DNA from: an uncultured Planctomycetia bacterium
Lineage (GTDB): Bacteria; Planctomycetota; Phycisphaerae; FEN-1346; JAACEH01
Direction of reading: 5' to 3'
NCBI GenBank assembly: GCA_903929765.1
Contig: CAIYVX010000047.1
Span: 1 to 35,762 of the forward strand
DNA: 35,762 nucleotides
The notes beneath the pieces are model-generated. The model had not been told where the DNA came from and searched no databases. It saw only the letters and a list, made by a program, of their open reading frames with translations. How positions within the stretch are numbered: position 1 is the stretch's first letter; each line of letters begins with the position of its first letter. Positions 1 to 8,293 of this stretch are shown here, in pieces. The position numbers were made by a program, and so were the translations under genes.

Positions 1-1
1 G

Positions 2-118
2 TTCAAACGTCCGGGCAGCCGCTGGTCGCACGATGGCCTGGGACGGATGCTGGCCTTGAAGCTGATGCGACTCAATGGTCTCTGGGAAACTCTCTGGCCG
101 CACCTGCGGGCCGCCTGA
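2..118 (+). CDS. C-terminal end of a transposase (partial, cut by window edge)
   Basis: An open frame enters from the left edge and ends at TGA 116-118, giving 39 residues. It contains R-W-S-x-D-G-L-G-R-M-L, then L-K-L-M-R-LNG-x-W and a Trp-Pro-His near the end. A Trp-Ser-x-x-G block followed by a hydrophobic helix and an N-G-x-W block resembles the C-terminal end of some DDE transposases (ISKra4 or ISLre2-like). That family assignment is an impression from a short fragment. A perfect inverted repeat begins two bases after the stop, which fits the end of an insertion sequence or its terminator. Confidence 0.5.
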   Translation, partial: FKRPGSRWSHDGLGRMLALKLMRLNGLWETLWPHLRAA

Positions 119-120
119 TT

Positions 121-179
121 CCCCAAAACGTTAATGCACCCATTCCGCGCCAATCGTTGGACTTTTGACCGTTTTGGGG
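121..179. repeat. Perfect 10-bp inverted repeat after the transposase end
   Basis: CCCCAAAACG at 121-130 is matched by its exact reverse complement at 170-179, with a 39-base spacer. It sits directly behind the transposase stop codon, so it could be part of an IS end or a long-loop transcription terminator. The long spacer makes an efficient terminator less likely. Confidence 0.55.
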
Positions 180-242
180 TACAATGCTTCGTTACCTCGG
201 CTTGGGCGAACTTGACTACTAACGACCGGCACCGGAAACGCA

Positions 243-959
243 ATGGAATTTCTCCTGGCGGCCATAATGTTCATTGAGTCCGGCGGCGACCCGAACATGA
301 TCGGTGCGCACGGCGAACGCGGCCCGCTTCAGATCAAGCGGGTCTACTGGAACGACGCCTGCCGCCAACTCCTCGACGAGGGCGTGCCGCGCAGCCAAAT
401 CCCGATGAGCTACGACCGCTGGGTCCGCGATCCTGAGGCCTCGAAGCGGATCGTGCGTGCCTATTGGCGGCGCTTTTGTCCGCAGGCCTACCGCGACCTG
501 GACTGGGCGACGCTGGCCCGCGTCCATAACGGCGGCCCGATAGGCGAACGGAAGACGTGTACAGCGGACTACTGCCGTCGCGTGCAGGCGAAGATGTGGC
601 AATTGGAAGCGGTGGCCCGACGGGCCAAGCCGCCGGTTGTGGCGCCGGAGAAACCGGCCCTGCCGTCCGAGACGCCGATTGTGACGCCTGAATTGGAAAC
701 TCCGGCCGACCCCGCGATGCTCGAAGCCGGGGACCCCGACGCGCCGTACCTGTCGGTTTTTGCGAGCAAGGCGACGACTGACTCGCCGCAGCCCGTCGTC
801 CGCCCGGCAGCGCCGCACCGGTCCTCGCCCGCGCTCGCCAGCCGCTCGGTCGGCCATCAATTCGTCGTTTTCGCCCCCTACGTCGCCCTCGGCCTGATCC
901 TCTTCCTGGCCATCCCGCTCTTCCGCTCCCGCCGCGAAGTGGCCTGGAGCCGGGCGTAA
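243..959 (+). CDS. SLT-like lysozyme/transglycosylase domain protein with C-terminal membrane anchor
   Basis: The 238-residue protein starts almost directly in a lysozyme-like fold. It has I-E-S-G-G-D-P (Glu12 as the likely catalytic acid), a G-x-x-G-x-x-G-P-L-Q-I block at 21-31 and R-V-H-N-G-G-P at 93-99, the three landmarks of SLT/goose-type transglycosylases that cleave peptidoglycan. Residues 120-205 are a Pro/Ala-rich linker, and about 208-228 form one hydrophobic segment followed by Arg residues, which suggests a C-terminal tail anchor. There is no N-terminal signal peptide, and an in-frame stop at 213-215 with no start codon between it and 243 rules out an upstream start. If tail-anchored, the catalytic domain would be cytoplasmic unless another export route exists. 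The ribosome site is weak. The function is inferred from motifs. Confidence 0.65.
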   Translation: MEFLLAAIMFIESGGDPNMIGAHGERGPLQIKRVYWNDACRQLLDEGVPRSQIPMSYDRWVRDPEASKRIVRAYWRRFCPQAYRDLDWATLARVHNGGPIGERKTCTADYCRRVQAKMWQLEAVARRAKPPVVAPEKPALPSETPIVTPELETPADPAMLEAGDPDAPYLSVFASKATTDSPQPVVRPAAPHRSSPALASRSVGHQFVVFAPYVALGLILFLAIPLFRSRREVAWSRA

Positions 960-983
960 GACCCCTACAGATATTCTTTTCAC

Positions 984-2324
984 CTACCCAACGTCGTTGA
1001 TTTTCCGTTGAAGGTCTCTCGCCGGCATGAACCGCACCGGACGCCCGTCGATTCTCTCCAGAAATCCCATTCGCACCAGTTCCATGATGTCGAACCTTCC
1101 GGTCTGATAGCTCACCGCATTCGAGTTCGCATGAGAATCGAAAGTGTATGTGGCATTGGGATTCCGCAGGGCATGGGCCAGCAGGGCTCGCTGGCGGTCA
1201 TTCAGCGTCGGATGTTGCCGCAGGAGTTTCGCCGTGGCTTCCAGTTCGCTCCGCTTGCGTTCCACGTACTCGCGAAAGGCCGTGATGGCGCGGTCGATGA
1301 CCTTGAGGTGATAGAGAATGAAATATGTGGCGTCAAACTCATCGGTTTCGGTGTTCATGAAGGCCAGATAGTATTTAATGGGCCCTTTGCGGATGATGCT
1401 CGAAATGCTCAGGTATTCCGCCAGCCAGTAGCCCTGGTGCAACATGCTCCAATAGAAGACCGCACGGGCTGTGCGGCCATTGCCGTCCACATAAGGATGG
1501 ATGTAGGAAATGGCGAAGTGCAGCATGATGGCCCGCACAGCCGGGTGCATGAACTCATCTTTGTCGGTAGGGTTGGCCAGCCGAAGAACCTCTTCGATTC
1601 GCCATGGGATTTCCTCGGCCGGAGGTGGCGTATGCACCGTTTCGCCGGTTCGCACATCCACGACATCGACACGCCTCTCGCTGGGAGCCTGGAACCGTCC
1701 GGCGTCAGCGGCGTCGTGAAGGGTTCCCTCCGTCACCAACCCGTGAAGTTCGTGAAGCATCTGGACGGTGAGCGGCTGATCCTTCAACTCGCGAATCCGG
1801 CGAACGGCCCGGTAGTTGTTCAAAATCATCCGTTCAGAACCGTCGCGCGGCTGTCGGCCCTCGCGAAGCATCTTTTTGGCCTCGCGTCGCGTGGTGACCG
1901 CGCCTTCAAGAATGCTGGAGGAGATGGCTTCTTCCATGAGCGAAGCGACAAGAAACCTTTCTGCTTCCAAGGAACTTACCGGGCTGGCGGTATTGGATTC
2001 GAGGCTCCCGGCCGCTCCCTGGTCGATGCGGTGGAGGAGTTCCTGGGCGGAATCGGGAAGCCAATAATAGAACTTTGTTTTTCCGGAGGCACTCAATTGC
2101 AGCGGTCGATATTGTTGCCGACGGATCAATTTCAAACAGGACCAGACTTTCTCGGGCGATTGGTCGCTTACCGGGCCACGTCGCTTGACCTTCGACCATG
2201 GGTAATATTTATCGTTCATCCTTCGCACCTCTGGCACTCGGCTTAATTGGCCCATGAGATCCAGTAGCTCAGAGGCAGGGAGAAGGGCCGAGTTTGTATT
2301 AGGCGGCGGAATGATGCGTGGCAT
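984..2324 (-). CDS. Fic family protein (class II, AMP-transferase fold) with C-terminal winged helix
   Basis: 446 residues. The Fic core motif H-P-Y-V-D-G-N-G-R-T-A-R lies at 276-287, with catalytic His276 and the phosphate-binding loop intact. S136-x-x-x-E140-G141 matches the inhibitory (S/T)xxxE(G/N) helix placed N-terminal to the core, so this is a class II, self-inhibited Fic enzyme. Such enzymes transfer AMP from ATP to hydroxyl side chains of target proteins. Residues about 380-446 resemble a winged helix, suggesting DNA binding or autoregulation. Start ATG has AGGAG six bases upstream. No Phd-like antitoxin gene is adjacent, as expected for class II. It converges with the lysozyme-like gene. 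The AT-rich upstream region carries two matching dyads that look like operators. Confidence 0.94.
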   Translation of the reverse strand: MPRIIPPPNTNSALLPASELLDLMGQLSRVPEVRRMNDKYYPWSKVKRRGPVSDQSPEKVWSCLKLIRRQQYRPLQLSASGKTKFYYWLPDSAQELLHRIDQGAAGSLESNTASPVSSLEAERFLVASLMEEAISSSILEGAVTTRREAKKMLREGRQPRDGSERMILNNYRAVRRIRELKDQPLTVQMLHELHGLVTEGTLHDAADAGRFQAPSERRVDVVDVRTGETVHTPPPAEEIPWRIEEVLRLANPTDKDEFMHPAVRAIMLHFAISYIHPYVDGNGRTARAVFYWSMLHQGYWLAEYLSISSIIRKGPIKYYLAFMNTETDEFDATYFILYHLKVIDRAITAFREYVERKRSELEATAKLLRQHPTLNDRQRALLAHALRNPNATYTFDSHANSNAVSYQTGRFDIMELVRMGFLERIDGRPVRFMPARDLQRKINDVG

Positions 2325-2362
2325 GATTATGCTCCTAAACTACACCTTGCCCGAATGACAAC

Positions 2363-2454
2363 TTCTTTATGGTCTATGACATTCTATAAAGAAAATCGTC
2401 GTTCTGGAAGAAGAATTTTAAAAAATCTTTATGGTTTGTCACAAATTATAAAGA
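2363..2454 (-). promoter_or_regulatory. Duplicated operator-like dyads upstream of the fic gene
   Basis: Two dyads share the same layout. The first is TTCTTTAT (2363-2370) and ATAAAGAA (2386-2393); the second is TCTTTAT (2426-2432) and ATAAAGA (2448-2454). Both have exactly 15 bases between arms, and the spacer starts GGT in both. Corresponding arms are 62 bp apart, close to six helical turns. On the minus strand the second dyad overlaps a TATAAT-like hexamer (2445-2450). The region is AT-rich in a GC-rich genome. It is likely the binding site of a dimeric regulator, possibly the Fic protein's own winged helix. Confidence 0.65.
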
Positions 2455-2526
2455 AATTGTCGATAGCCAAAGGCAAAAGACCATTTTTTTCACTATTGGA
2501 ACACTCTTTTCCCGCCCGTCATTGAA

Positions 2527-2555
2527 TTGACACGCCCTCACTTCGCGTGTACCAT
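2527..2555 (+). promoter_or_regulatory. Sigma-70-type promoter for dnaE
   Basis: TTGACA (2527-2532) and TACCAT (2550-2555) are separated by 17 bases. The consensus -35 and correct spacing put the start site near 2562, about 35 bases before the GTG start of dnaE. Confidence 0.65.
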
Positions 2556-2596
2556 GCCTCCGTCGTGCCCACCTCAAACCAATCGGAGTCCGATCC

Positions 2597-5500
2597 GTGG
2601 CTATTCCTTTTGTTCACCTGCACGTGCACAGCGAATACAGTCTTCTCGACGGAGCTTGCCGCGCTGACGAGTTGGCCGCGCGGGCCAAAGAACTCGGCCA
2701 GCCGGCCGTGGCCCTGACCGATCACGGCAACCTCTTCGGCGTGGTCGATTTTTATCTGGCCGCTCAGAAGGCCGGCGTCAAGCCGATCATCGGCTACGAA
2801 GCCTACATCGCCCCCGGCAAACGCACCTTCAAGGAACCGAGCCAGGGCATCCGCGACGCGGGCTACCACATGGTCCTGCTGGCCCGCGACCTGGAAGGCT
2901 ATCGCAACCTCCTGAAACTGGCCACGACGGCATACCTCGACGGGTTTTATTACCGCCCGCGCATCGATAACGAAATCTTGAAGGAGCTTTCTGGCGGGTT
3001 GATCCTGCTGACCAGTTGCCTGGCGGGCCAAGTGCCGTCGCTCCTGGGGGCCGGTCATTACGAAGAGGCCGTGCGGGTGGCGACATTTTATCGCGACCTG
3101 GTCGGTCCGGAAAATTTCTATCTCGAACTTCAGAACCACGGCATCGAGGACGAACTCCGGGTCATGCCGCTCCTGGCGGACGTGGCCAAAGAAATCGGCG
3201 TCGGCCTGGTCGCCACCAACGACGTCCATTACCTCCGGGCCGACGACTGGCGGGCTCACGACGCCCTGCTCTGCATTTCCACCGGCAAGATGATCTCCGA
3301 CGAAAATCGCATGAAGTACCCTGAGCGCGAATTTCACCTCCGGTCGGCCGAGGAAATGGCCGAGCGGTTCAGCTCCTATCCCGATGCGCTCGAGAACACG
3401 GTGAAAATCGCCGAGCGCTGCAACCTGGAACTCTCCTTCAAGGATCGTCACGCCCCGGTCTACGTCCCGGCCGACGGCAAGACCGACGCGGCCTACCTGC
3501 GCGAACTGTGCGAAAAAGGCCTGGTCGAGCGTTACGGCGAGGTCACGGACGAGCTGCGCGAGCGGATGGACCGCGAACTGAAGGTGATCGAAGACAAAAA
3601 GTTTTCGAGCTACTTCCTGATCGTCTGGGACTTCGTCAACTTCGCCCGCCAGAACCGGATTCCCTGCGGCGCCAGGGGTTCGGGCGTCGGGGCCCTCGTG
3701 TCCTACGTCCTGGGCCTCTGCGACGTGGACCCGCTGAAATACGGCCTCCTGTTCGAGCGCTTCATGGACCCCAGCCGCAGCGAAATGCCCGATATCGACA
3801 TGGACATGTGCCAGGACGGCCGCGCCCGCGTCATCGAATATGTCCGCAACAAGTACGGCGCCGCCAACGTCGCCCAGATCATCACTTTCGGCACCATGGC
3901 CGCCCGGGCCGTGGTCCGCGACGTGGGCCGCGTCATGGGCATTCCGCTTTCCGAGGTCGATGCCCTGGCCAAAAAAATCCCGGCCGAGTTGAACATGACG
4001 CTCGACAAGGCCCTGAGCGTCGAGCCGTCGATCAAGGAACTCTGCCGCACCGACCCGCGGATCAAGGATCTGATCGACATCGCCCGGCGGCTCGAGGGCA
4101 TGAGCCGCCACGCCTCGGTCCATGCCGCCGGCGTCGTCATCGGCGACGCGCCGCTGGTGAATTACGTCCCGCTCTGCCTCCAGGGCGAGGGCGACGTGAC
4201 CACGCAGTGGGCCATGGGCGTGATCGAAAAAGTCGGCCTGCTCAAGATGGACTTCCTCGGCCTGCGGACGCTCTCGATCCTTCAGCGAGCCGTGGACCTG
4301 ACCAAAGCCAACCACGGCGTGGAGATCGACCTGGAGCGCGTGCCCCTGGACGACCAGAAAGTTTTCGATCTCTTCGCCCGCGGCGAAACCAAATGCGTGT
4401 TCCAGTTTGAAAGTTCGGGCATGCGCGACCTCCTCCAGAAGATGAAGCCCGACCGCTTCACCGACCTGATTGCCGCCAACGCCCTCTACCGCCCCGGTCC
4501 GATGGAGATGATCAACGACTACGTCGAGCGGAAGCACGGCCGCGCGAAATACGAATTTCCGCAAAAGGTGATGCACGAAATCCTCGACGAAACCTATGGC
4601 TGCATGGCCTACCAGGAACAGGTCATGCAGATCTTAAACCGCCTCGGCGACATCCCCCTGCCCCGCGCCTACAAGCTGATCAAGGCCATCAGCAAGAAGA
4701 ACCACGAGACCATCGCCGCTGAGGAAACGAACTTCGCCGCCGGGTGCAAGGCTAAGAAAATTCCCGACAAAGTCGTCACCGAAATCTGGCAAACCATCGT
4801 CCGTTTCGGTGGCTACGGCTTCAACAAGAGCCACTCCACCCGCTACGCCAAGATCGCCTACCAGACCGCCTGGATGAAGGCCCACTACCCGGTCGAATTC
4901 ATGTCGGCCCAGCTCACTTACGACATGGTGGCCACGGACAAGGTGGTCGAAGAAATCGCCGAGTGCAGCCGCATGGGCATCGAAGTCCGCCCGCCCGACG
5001 TGAACGAGTCCGACACGGTCTTCACCGTGGCCGGCGGTCGGATTCGCTTCGGCCTGGCGGCGGTCAAGGGCGTCGGCGAACGGGCGGTCGAAGCCATCCG
5101 CGCCGCCCGGACCGCCGGCGGACCGTTCCGCTCGGTCTTCGATTTTGCCGAGCGGGTTGACCTGCGCCTGGTGAACCGGGCGGTGCTGGAAAGCCTGATC
5201 GAGTGCGGCGCGTTCGATTTTTGCGGCGCGCGCCGCAGCCAGATGCTCGCCGTGGTGGACCGGGCCTTGGCTCAGGGTTCGCGGGCCCAGGCGGACGAGC
5301 GGTCGGGCCAGTCGTCGCTCTTTGGCGGCGCTCCCGGCGGCGACGAGGGCGCTCGCGACAAGGAAGCCCTGCCCGACATCCCCGAGTTTCCCCCGAACGT
5401 GCTCCTCGGCAAGGAAAAGGAAGTCCTCGGCTTTTTCGTCTCGGCCAGCCCGCTGGCCCAGTACGCCGACCTCTTGCGCCGCTACTCCAAGACCACGACC

Positions 5501-6109
5501 GCCGGCCTGGCCGAGAAGACCGACAACGCGCCGGTGGTAATCGGCGGCCTCATCACCGGCCGGCGCGAGCGGCTCACCAAGCAGGGCAAAAAAATGGCCG
5601 TGATCGTCCTTCAGGATTTCGACGGCACGACCGAGTGCGTGGCCTTCGAGGAAGCCCTGAAGACCTGCGACGAACAGTTGCAGGAAGACCGCGTCGTCTT
5701 CATCGTCGGCGAAGTGAGCCGCAAGTGGGAACAGCCTAGCGTGCGGATCAACGCGGTTTACGGCGCCGGCGAGGCCATCGAGAAGATGACGGCCGACATT
5801 CACATTTCCCTGCGCGAGCAAGCCCTGGAGGACGAAACGCTCGCCGCCCTGCGCGACCTCCTGAAATCACGTCCCGGCAAAACGCCGGTCCACATCGAAC
5901 TGACCACCCCCGCCGGCGCTCACGCCGTGATCAAGGTCGGCGACGCCCTCCACGTCGGCCCCGATGCCGCCCTGGTCGCCGACATCGACAACCTTCTCGG
6001 CGAAGGCCACCTGATTTTAGTCGGCGGCAGCGGCCCACCCGTCGCCATGAAGAAAAGATGGAACGGCAACGGGCAGAAAAACGGGAATGGGTATGGGCGG
6101 TTGAAATAG
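2597..6109 (+). CDS. dnaE: DNA polymerase III subunit alpha (DnaE)
   Basis: 1170 residues, close to the usual length of about 1160 for DnaE1 enzymes. It is the catalytic subunit of the replicative polymerase. The N-terminal PHP domain opens with H-L-H-V-H-S-E-Y-S at 7-15 and contains the T-D-H-G-N block. The palm aspartates lie in P-D-I-D-M-D-M (Asp401, Asp403) and K-M-D-F-L-G (Asp552). The finger block G-F-N-K-S-H-S is intact. The usual phenylalanine after the second palm aspartate is methionine here, a mild variation. A helix-hairpin-helix region and an OB fold (V-V-I-G-G-L-I-T-G-R-R) follow toward the C terminus. The start is GTG, with GGAG ten bases upstream and a good promoter. The stop codon abuts a palindromic repeat. 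Confidence 0.98.
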   Translation: MAIPFVHLHVHSEYSLLDGACRADELAARAKELGQPAVALTDHGNLFGVVDFYLAAQKAGVKPIIGYEAYIAPGKRTFKEPSQGIRDAGYHMVLLARDLEGYRNLLKLATTAYLDGFYYRPRIDNEILKELSGGLILLTSCLAGQVPSLLGAGHYEEAVRVATFYRDLVGPENFYLELQNHGIEDELRVMPLLADVAKEIGVGLVATNDVHYLRADDWRAHDALLCISTGKMISDENRMKYPEREFHLRSAEEMAERFSSYPDALENTVKIAERCNLELSFKDRHAPVYVPADGKTDAAYLRELCEKGLVERYGEVTDELRERMDRELKVIEDKKFSSYFLIVWDFVNFARQNRIPCGARGSGVGALVSYVLGLCDVDPLKYGLLFERFMDPSRSEMPDIDMDMCQDGRARVIEYVRNKYGAANVAQIITFGTMAARAVVRDVGRVMGIPLSEVDALAKKIPAELNMTLDKALSVEPSIKELCRTDPRIKDLIDIARRLEGMSRHASVHAAGVVIGDAPLVNYVPLCLQGEGDVTTQWAMGVIEKVGLLKMDFLGLRTLSILQRAVDLTKANHGVEIDLERVPLDDQKVFDLFARGETKCVFQFESSGMRDLLQKMKPDRFTDLIAANALYRPGPMEMINDYVERKHGRAKYEFPQKVMHEILDETYGCMAYQEQVMQILNRLGDIPLPRAYKLIKAISKKNHETIAAEETNFAAGCKAKKIPDKVVTEIWQTIVRFGGYGFNKSHSTRYAKIAYQTAWMKAHYPVEFMSAQLTYDMVATDKVVEEIAECSRMGIEVRPPDVNESDTVFTVAGGRIRFGLAAVKGVGERAVEAIRAARTAGGPFRSVFDFAERVDLRLVNRAVLESLIECGAFDFCGARRSQMLAVVDRALAQGSRAQADERSGQSSLFGGAPGGDEGARDKEALPDIPEFPPNVLLGKEKEVLGFFVSASPLAQYADLLRRYSKTTTAGLAEKTDNAPVVIGGLITGRRERLTKQGKKMAVIVLQDFDGTTECVAFEEALKTCDEQLQEDRVVFIVGEVSRKWEQPSVRINAVYGAGEAIEKMTADIHISLREQALEDETLAALRDLLKSRPGKTPVHIELTTPAGAHAVIKVGDALHVGPDAALVADIDNLLGEGHLILVGGSGPPVAMKKRWNGNGQKNGNGYGRLK

Positions 6110-6157
6110 TAGGGCGGCTGGTAACAGCCGCCGTAATAAAAAGCCGTTTTCCGATTG
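6110..6157. repeat. Palindromic repeat, family R5 (TAGGG-GGCTG hairpin)
   Basis: TAGGGCGGCTG, a short loop and CAGCCGCC form a perfect hairpin directly after the dnaE stop. It is followed by a GCCGTTTTCCG tail and a TTGG. Related copies with the same tail lie at 21342, 23070 and 27849. It may also serve as a 3' RNA end for dnaE. Confidence 0.75.
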
Positions 6158-6175
6158 GTTTATAGGAGCAAAGTC

Positions 6176-6895
6176 ATGGCTGAATACGCAAGGCTGATAT
6201 TGGCTATTACCGCAGCATTTCTCGTTGTCTCTGGATGCCATTATAAAAACTCTAACACCGAAAGAAAAAACGCCCAAGCACCAGTTTTGTCTTTCCACAT
6301 GGACGGCAGCGGAGATCGCTGGGCCAACAAAACGCCGCTCATCGCAGAGGTCGGCCTTACCGGGAGAGGAGACTTTAACGGGATCGACATTAAGCGATTC
6401 CATTTCGAAAACGACCATCATTACCTCTACGTTTTTATGGAGTGTGAACCATCCCTCGAGGATGCTTATAATGAGAAGCCCTCATCAGGCGCTGTTGCGA
6501 AATTGCTCTTCGACGTCGACAACAACCCCGCGACCGGTTGCAAGAGCCTGCTTCAACCCCAGGGAAACAACGAGCAAGGTTACGAGGTTGGCGTGTTCAT
6601 CCAGTATGGCCAGATTATAAACTTGGTGTCCCAGACTGTAAAACGCGACCTTTTTTACAACATCGAAAACCTTAATGAAGAAGGCGAGGGAATCTACAGC
6701 CGGGATGAATTCAGGAGCGACGAGTGGGATAATAACCCGCTCATCGTAACAGGAAAGGCGGGCGTAGAAATGGCCATACCGCTCGACAGGCTTGGTGTGA
6801 AGCCGGGGCAAACGGTCAGGCTACTCGTGTTTGAGCAAAGCCACTGGTACGATAAGAGAGCCCTCGTTCCGGTCATGCTGACACTCAGTAAGTAG
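6176..6895 (+). CDS. Lipoprotein with CBM9/DOMON-like domain
   Basis: 239 residues from ATG 6176, chosen over the upstream TTG because AGGAG lies at 6164-6168. The N terminus is a lipoprotein signal with lipobox V-S-G-C, so the mature protein should be lipid-anchored in the cell envelope. The body has D-G-S-G-D-R-W, L-Y-V-F-M-E-C-E, L-L-F-D-V-D-N-N-P-A-T-G and a final A-I-P-L-D-R-L-G-V block. This succession is typical of family 9 carbohydrate-binding modules and related beta-sandwich proteins that read out a ligand. No catalytic residues are recognised. Base composition is lower in GC than its neighbours, which hints at acquisition. The exact ligand is unknown. Confidence 0.6.
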   Translation: MAEYARLILAITAAFLVVSGCHYKNSNTERKNAQAPVLSFHMDGSGDRWANKTPLIAEVGLTGRGDFNGIDIKRFHFENDHHYLYVFMECEPSLEDAYNEKPSSGAVAKLLFDVDNNPATGCKSLLQPQGNNEQGYEVGVFIQYGQIINLVSQTVKRDLFYNIENLNEEGEGIYSRDEFRSDEWDNNPLIVTGKAGVEMAIPLDRLGVKPGQTVRLLVFEQSHWYDKRALVPVMLTLSK

Positions 6896-7588
6896 TTCAA
6901 AAACTAGAAAACTAGGGACAGCCACCTATTACATTCCATACGTTCCTATTTCAAGGCCCGAAGGGCCGGAAGTGTTTAGCCGGCGGCGTGAGCCGCCGGT
7001 GCCGAGGCCACGAAAATATTCTTTTCTTCTTTTTCTTCGTAGCCCCGACGGGGCGGCAGTGACGTTCGCCCCGGGCGGGGCTGAGAAAAAAAGAAGAAGC
7101 CAGGGCTGGTTGGCGTGGCGGACCGTAGGCTCACGCCTACGGCTAAAAACTTTCGCCGCTTCGCGGCTGGGGAAGATGTGGCGGCAGGTGGGCAGCCTCA
7201 TTATTGGGCCGGGAAAAGAAGAAACAGCGTCCCCCAGCAATGCTGGAGGCTTCTAAAATAAAAGCAGAGGCAAAGAAGAAGAAAAAGAGGACTCTATGAT
7301 GCTCGCCTTTAACCACGGGCTTGCGCCGCGTGGCTACTATCAAACGCCGCTACGCGGCTAACAAATTGACCAAAAAAAGCGAGCGGACGGCGACGAGTTT
7401 CCTCCGTGCGCCATCCGCCCCTATAAACCTCGCCCGGCAGGCGTCTCCCCCGAAACCGCCCGGAGCGTCACTTCGCGGCCCATCTTCGTCGAGGGGCCGC
7501 GCCCCCCATTGTTTGCTTCGCGGCCCCGCCCCCCGACGAGGCCGCGTCCACTGTATTCAATTCGCTCCGGCTCGCCGACCGGCGCCGT
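6896..7588. repeat. Gene-poor stretch made of palindromic repeats
   Basis: I see no convincing gene here. Recognisable modules are an AGGGACAG motif near 6914; a two-hairpin R9 unit (6951-7003) with TAGCCGGCGGCGTGAGCCG at its core; a CCCCGACGGGG/GCCCCG hairpin cluster (7042-7082); a CCGTAGGC/GCCTACGG hairpin (7123-7143); an R2 copy in reverse orientation (7217-7253); and a GGGGCCGCG (7493-7501)/CGCGGCCCC (7519-7527) perfect inverted repeat. The last lies downstream of the small-gene cluster on the minus strand and could end that transcript. Confidence 0.65.
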
Positions 7589-7663
7589 TTACCACCCCCG
7601 GTGCGGCCGGCGGCGACGGTAGACCGGCAACGTCAGGCTCTGATTCGGTCTTCGATTTGTCAT
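7589..7663 (-). CDS. Putative 24-residue basic peptide
   Basis: ATG at 7663 is preceded by GGAGGAG eight bases upstream, one of the strongest ribosome sites in the window. The frame runs 24 codons to TAA and is Arg-rich (six Arg in the last nine residues). No family is recognised. It is the last member of a run of four small frames with the same orientation, which is the main argument that it is translated. It could be a chance frame. Confidence 0.35.
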   Translation of the reverse strand: MTNRRPNQSLTLPVYRRRRPHRGW

Positions 7664-7718
7664 GGCTATTACTCCTCCGCGTAAAAGGTTCCCAGGCTGC
7701 AGGCTTTACCCTTATGTT

Positions 7719-7796
7719 TCACGGCTCGGCCCGCAGCACCGCCAAGGCGACCGTAAGAAGCATGCCCAGCACCACAAACACGACAAAACGTGCCAT
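7719..7796 (-). CDS. Putative 25-residue single-pass membrane peptide
   Basis: ATG at 7796 follows a purine-rich GGAGGATCAGGAGC ribosome site. The 25 residues begin M-A-R-F-V-V-F-V-V-L-G-M and stay hydrophobic to about residue 20, then end R-A-E-P. This is one membrane helix with Arg at both ends. It lies 21 bases after the stop of the upstream zinc-ribbon gene, on the same strand, so co-transcription is likely. Small membrane peptides of this type often modulate a membrane partner; the partner here is unknown. Confidence 0.5.
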   Translation of the reverse strand: MARFVVFVVLGMLLTVALAVLRAEP

Positions 7797-7817
7797 GCTC
7801 CTGATCCTCCCGACCGC

Positions 7818-8000
7818 CTAACTCCACATACTCGAATCGCCGGCCTCGCGGCTGGCCGTGTAGACCGGAACGTCGTAGACCTCGGAATTGTGCCGCCGGC
7901 ACTTGCGGCAAAGCCGGTGCGCCGCATCGGTCCACATTTGCCGGTTGCAACGCAAGCACGGCAGGTACTTCTTTTCCATCGGTCGCAGTCTCAATCGCAT
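7818..8000 (-). CDS. Small zinc-ribbon protein
   Basis: 60 residues from ATG 8000, chosen over an upstream ATG at 8087 because AAGGAG lies eight bases before it and because the longer frame would overlap the preceding gene. It contains C-L-R-C-N and C-R-K-C-R, two C-x-x-C knuckles about fifteen residues apart, so it probably binds one zinc ion. The rest is short and basic, with no recognised enzyme domain. It is the second gene of a small-gene cluster that starts at a promoter with an attenuator-like leader. Confidence 0.6.
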   Translation of the reverse strand: MRLRLRPMEKKYLPCLRCNRQMWTDAAHRLCRKCRRHNSEVYDVPVYTASREAGDSSMWS

Positions 8001-8074
8001 CGCAAATCTCCTTGTCCCTTGAACTTCTTTCCTGCCGAAATTATTTCCGCCGCGCGCCGGGCCGACCCTGCGGC

Positions 8075-8257
8075 TCAGAACGCCCACTCATCCTCTTTCG
8101 TTTCGGTGCTGAACATCGGCAGCAGCCATTGGGCCCGGCACCGGCCGTTGGAGCAGCGCCACCACCGCGAGAAGTGGCGGCTGGTGGTCACCTTGGCCTG
8201 CGGCTGCATCGTCTCGCCGCAATCCGGGCATTGCCTGATGTCTGTTTTCAATTCCAT
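8075..8257 (-). CDS. Small zinc-ribbon protein, first gene after the attenuator-like leader
   Basis: 60 residues. C-P-D-C-G-E and R-C-S-N-G-R-C-R form a C-x-x-C / C-x4-C zinc ribbon of the kind found in small RNA- or DNA-binding adaptor proteins. AAGGAG lies ten bases upstream of ATG 8257. The leader of about 150 bases holds two hexaloop hairpins and an intrinsic terminator, so expression probably depends on read-through controlled by an ANTAR protein such as the one encoded just upstream. The molecular role is unknown. Confidence 0.62.
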   Translation of the reverse strand: MELKTDIRQCPDCGETMQPQAKVTTSRHFSRWWRCSNGRCRAQWLLPMFSTETKEDEWAF

Positions 8258-8293
8258 GATCGTCTCTCCTTCACTGCGATGCGACCCGGACCG

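Noticed and set aside
2519-4576. Long antisense frame opposite dnaE (and similar long frames opposite the MMPL, porin, tig and GT-C genes)
   Set aside because: They mirror well-supported genes, are rich in residues produced by reverse reading of GC-biased codons, and have no family motifs or ribosome sites.
7321-7821. Plus-strand frame across the small-gene cluster
   Set aside because: Opposite to four frames that have ribosome sites, low-complexity composition and no motif.
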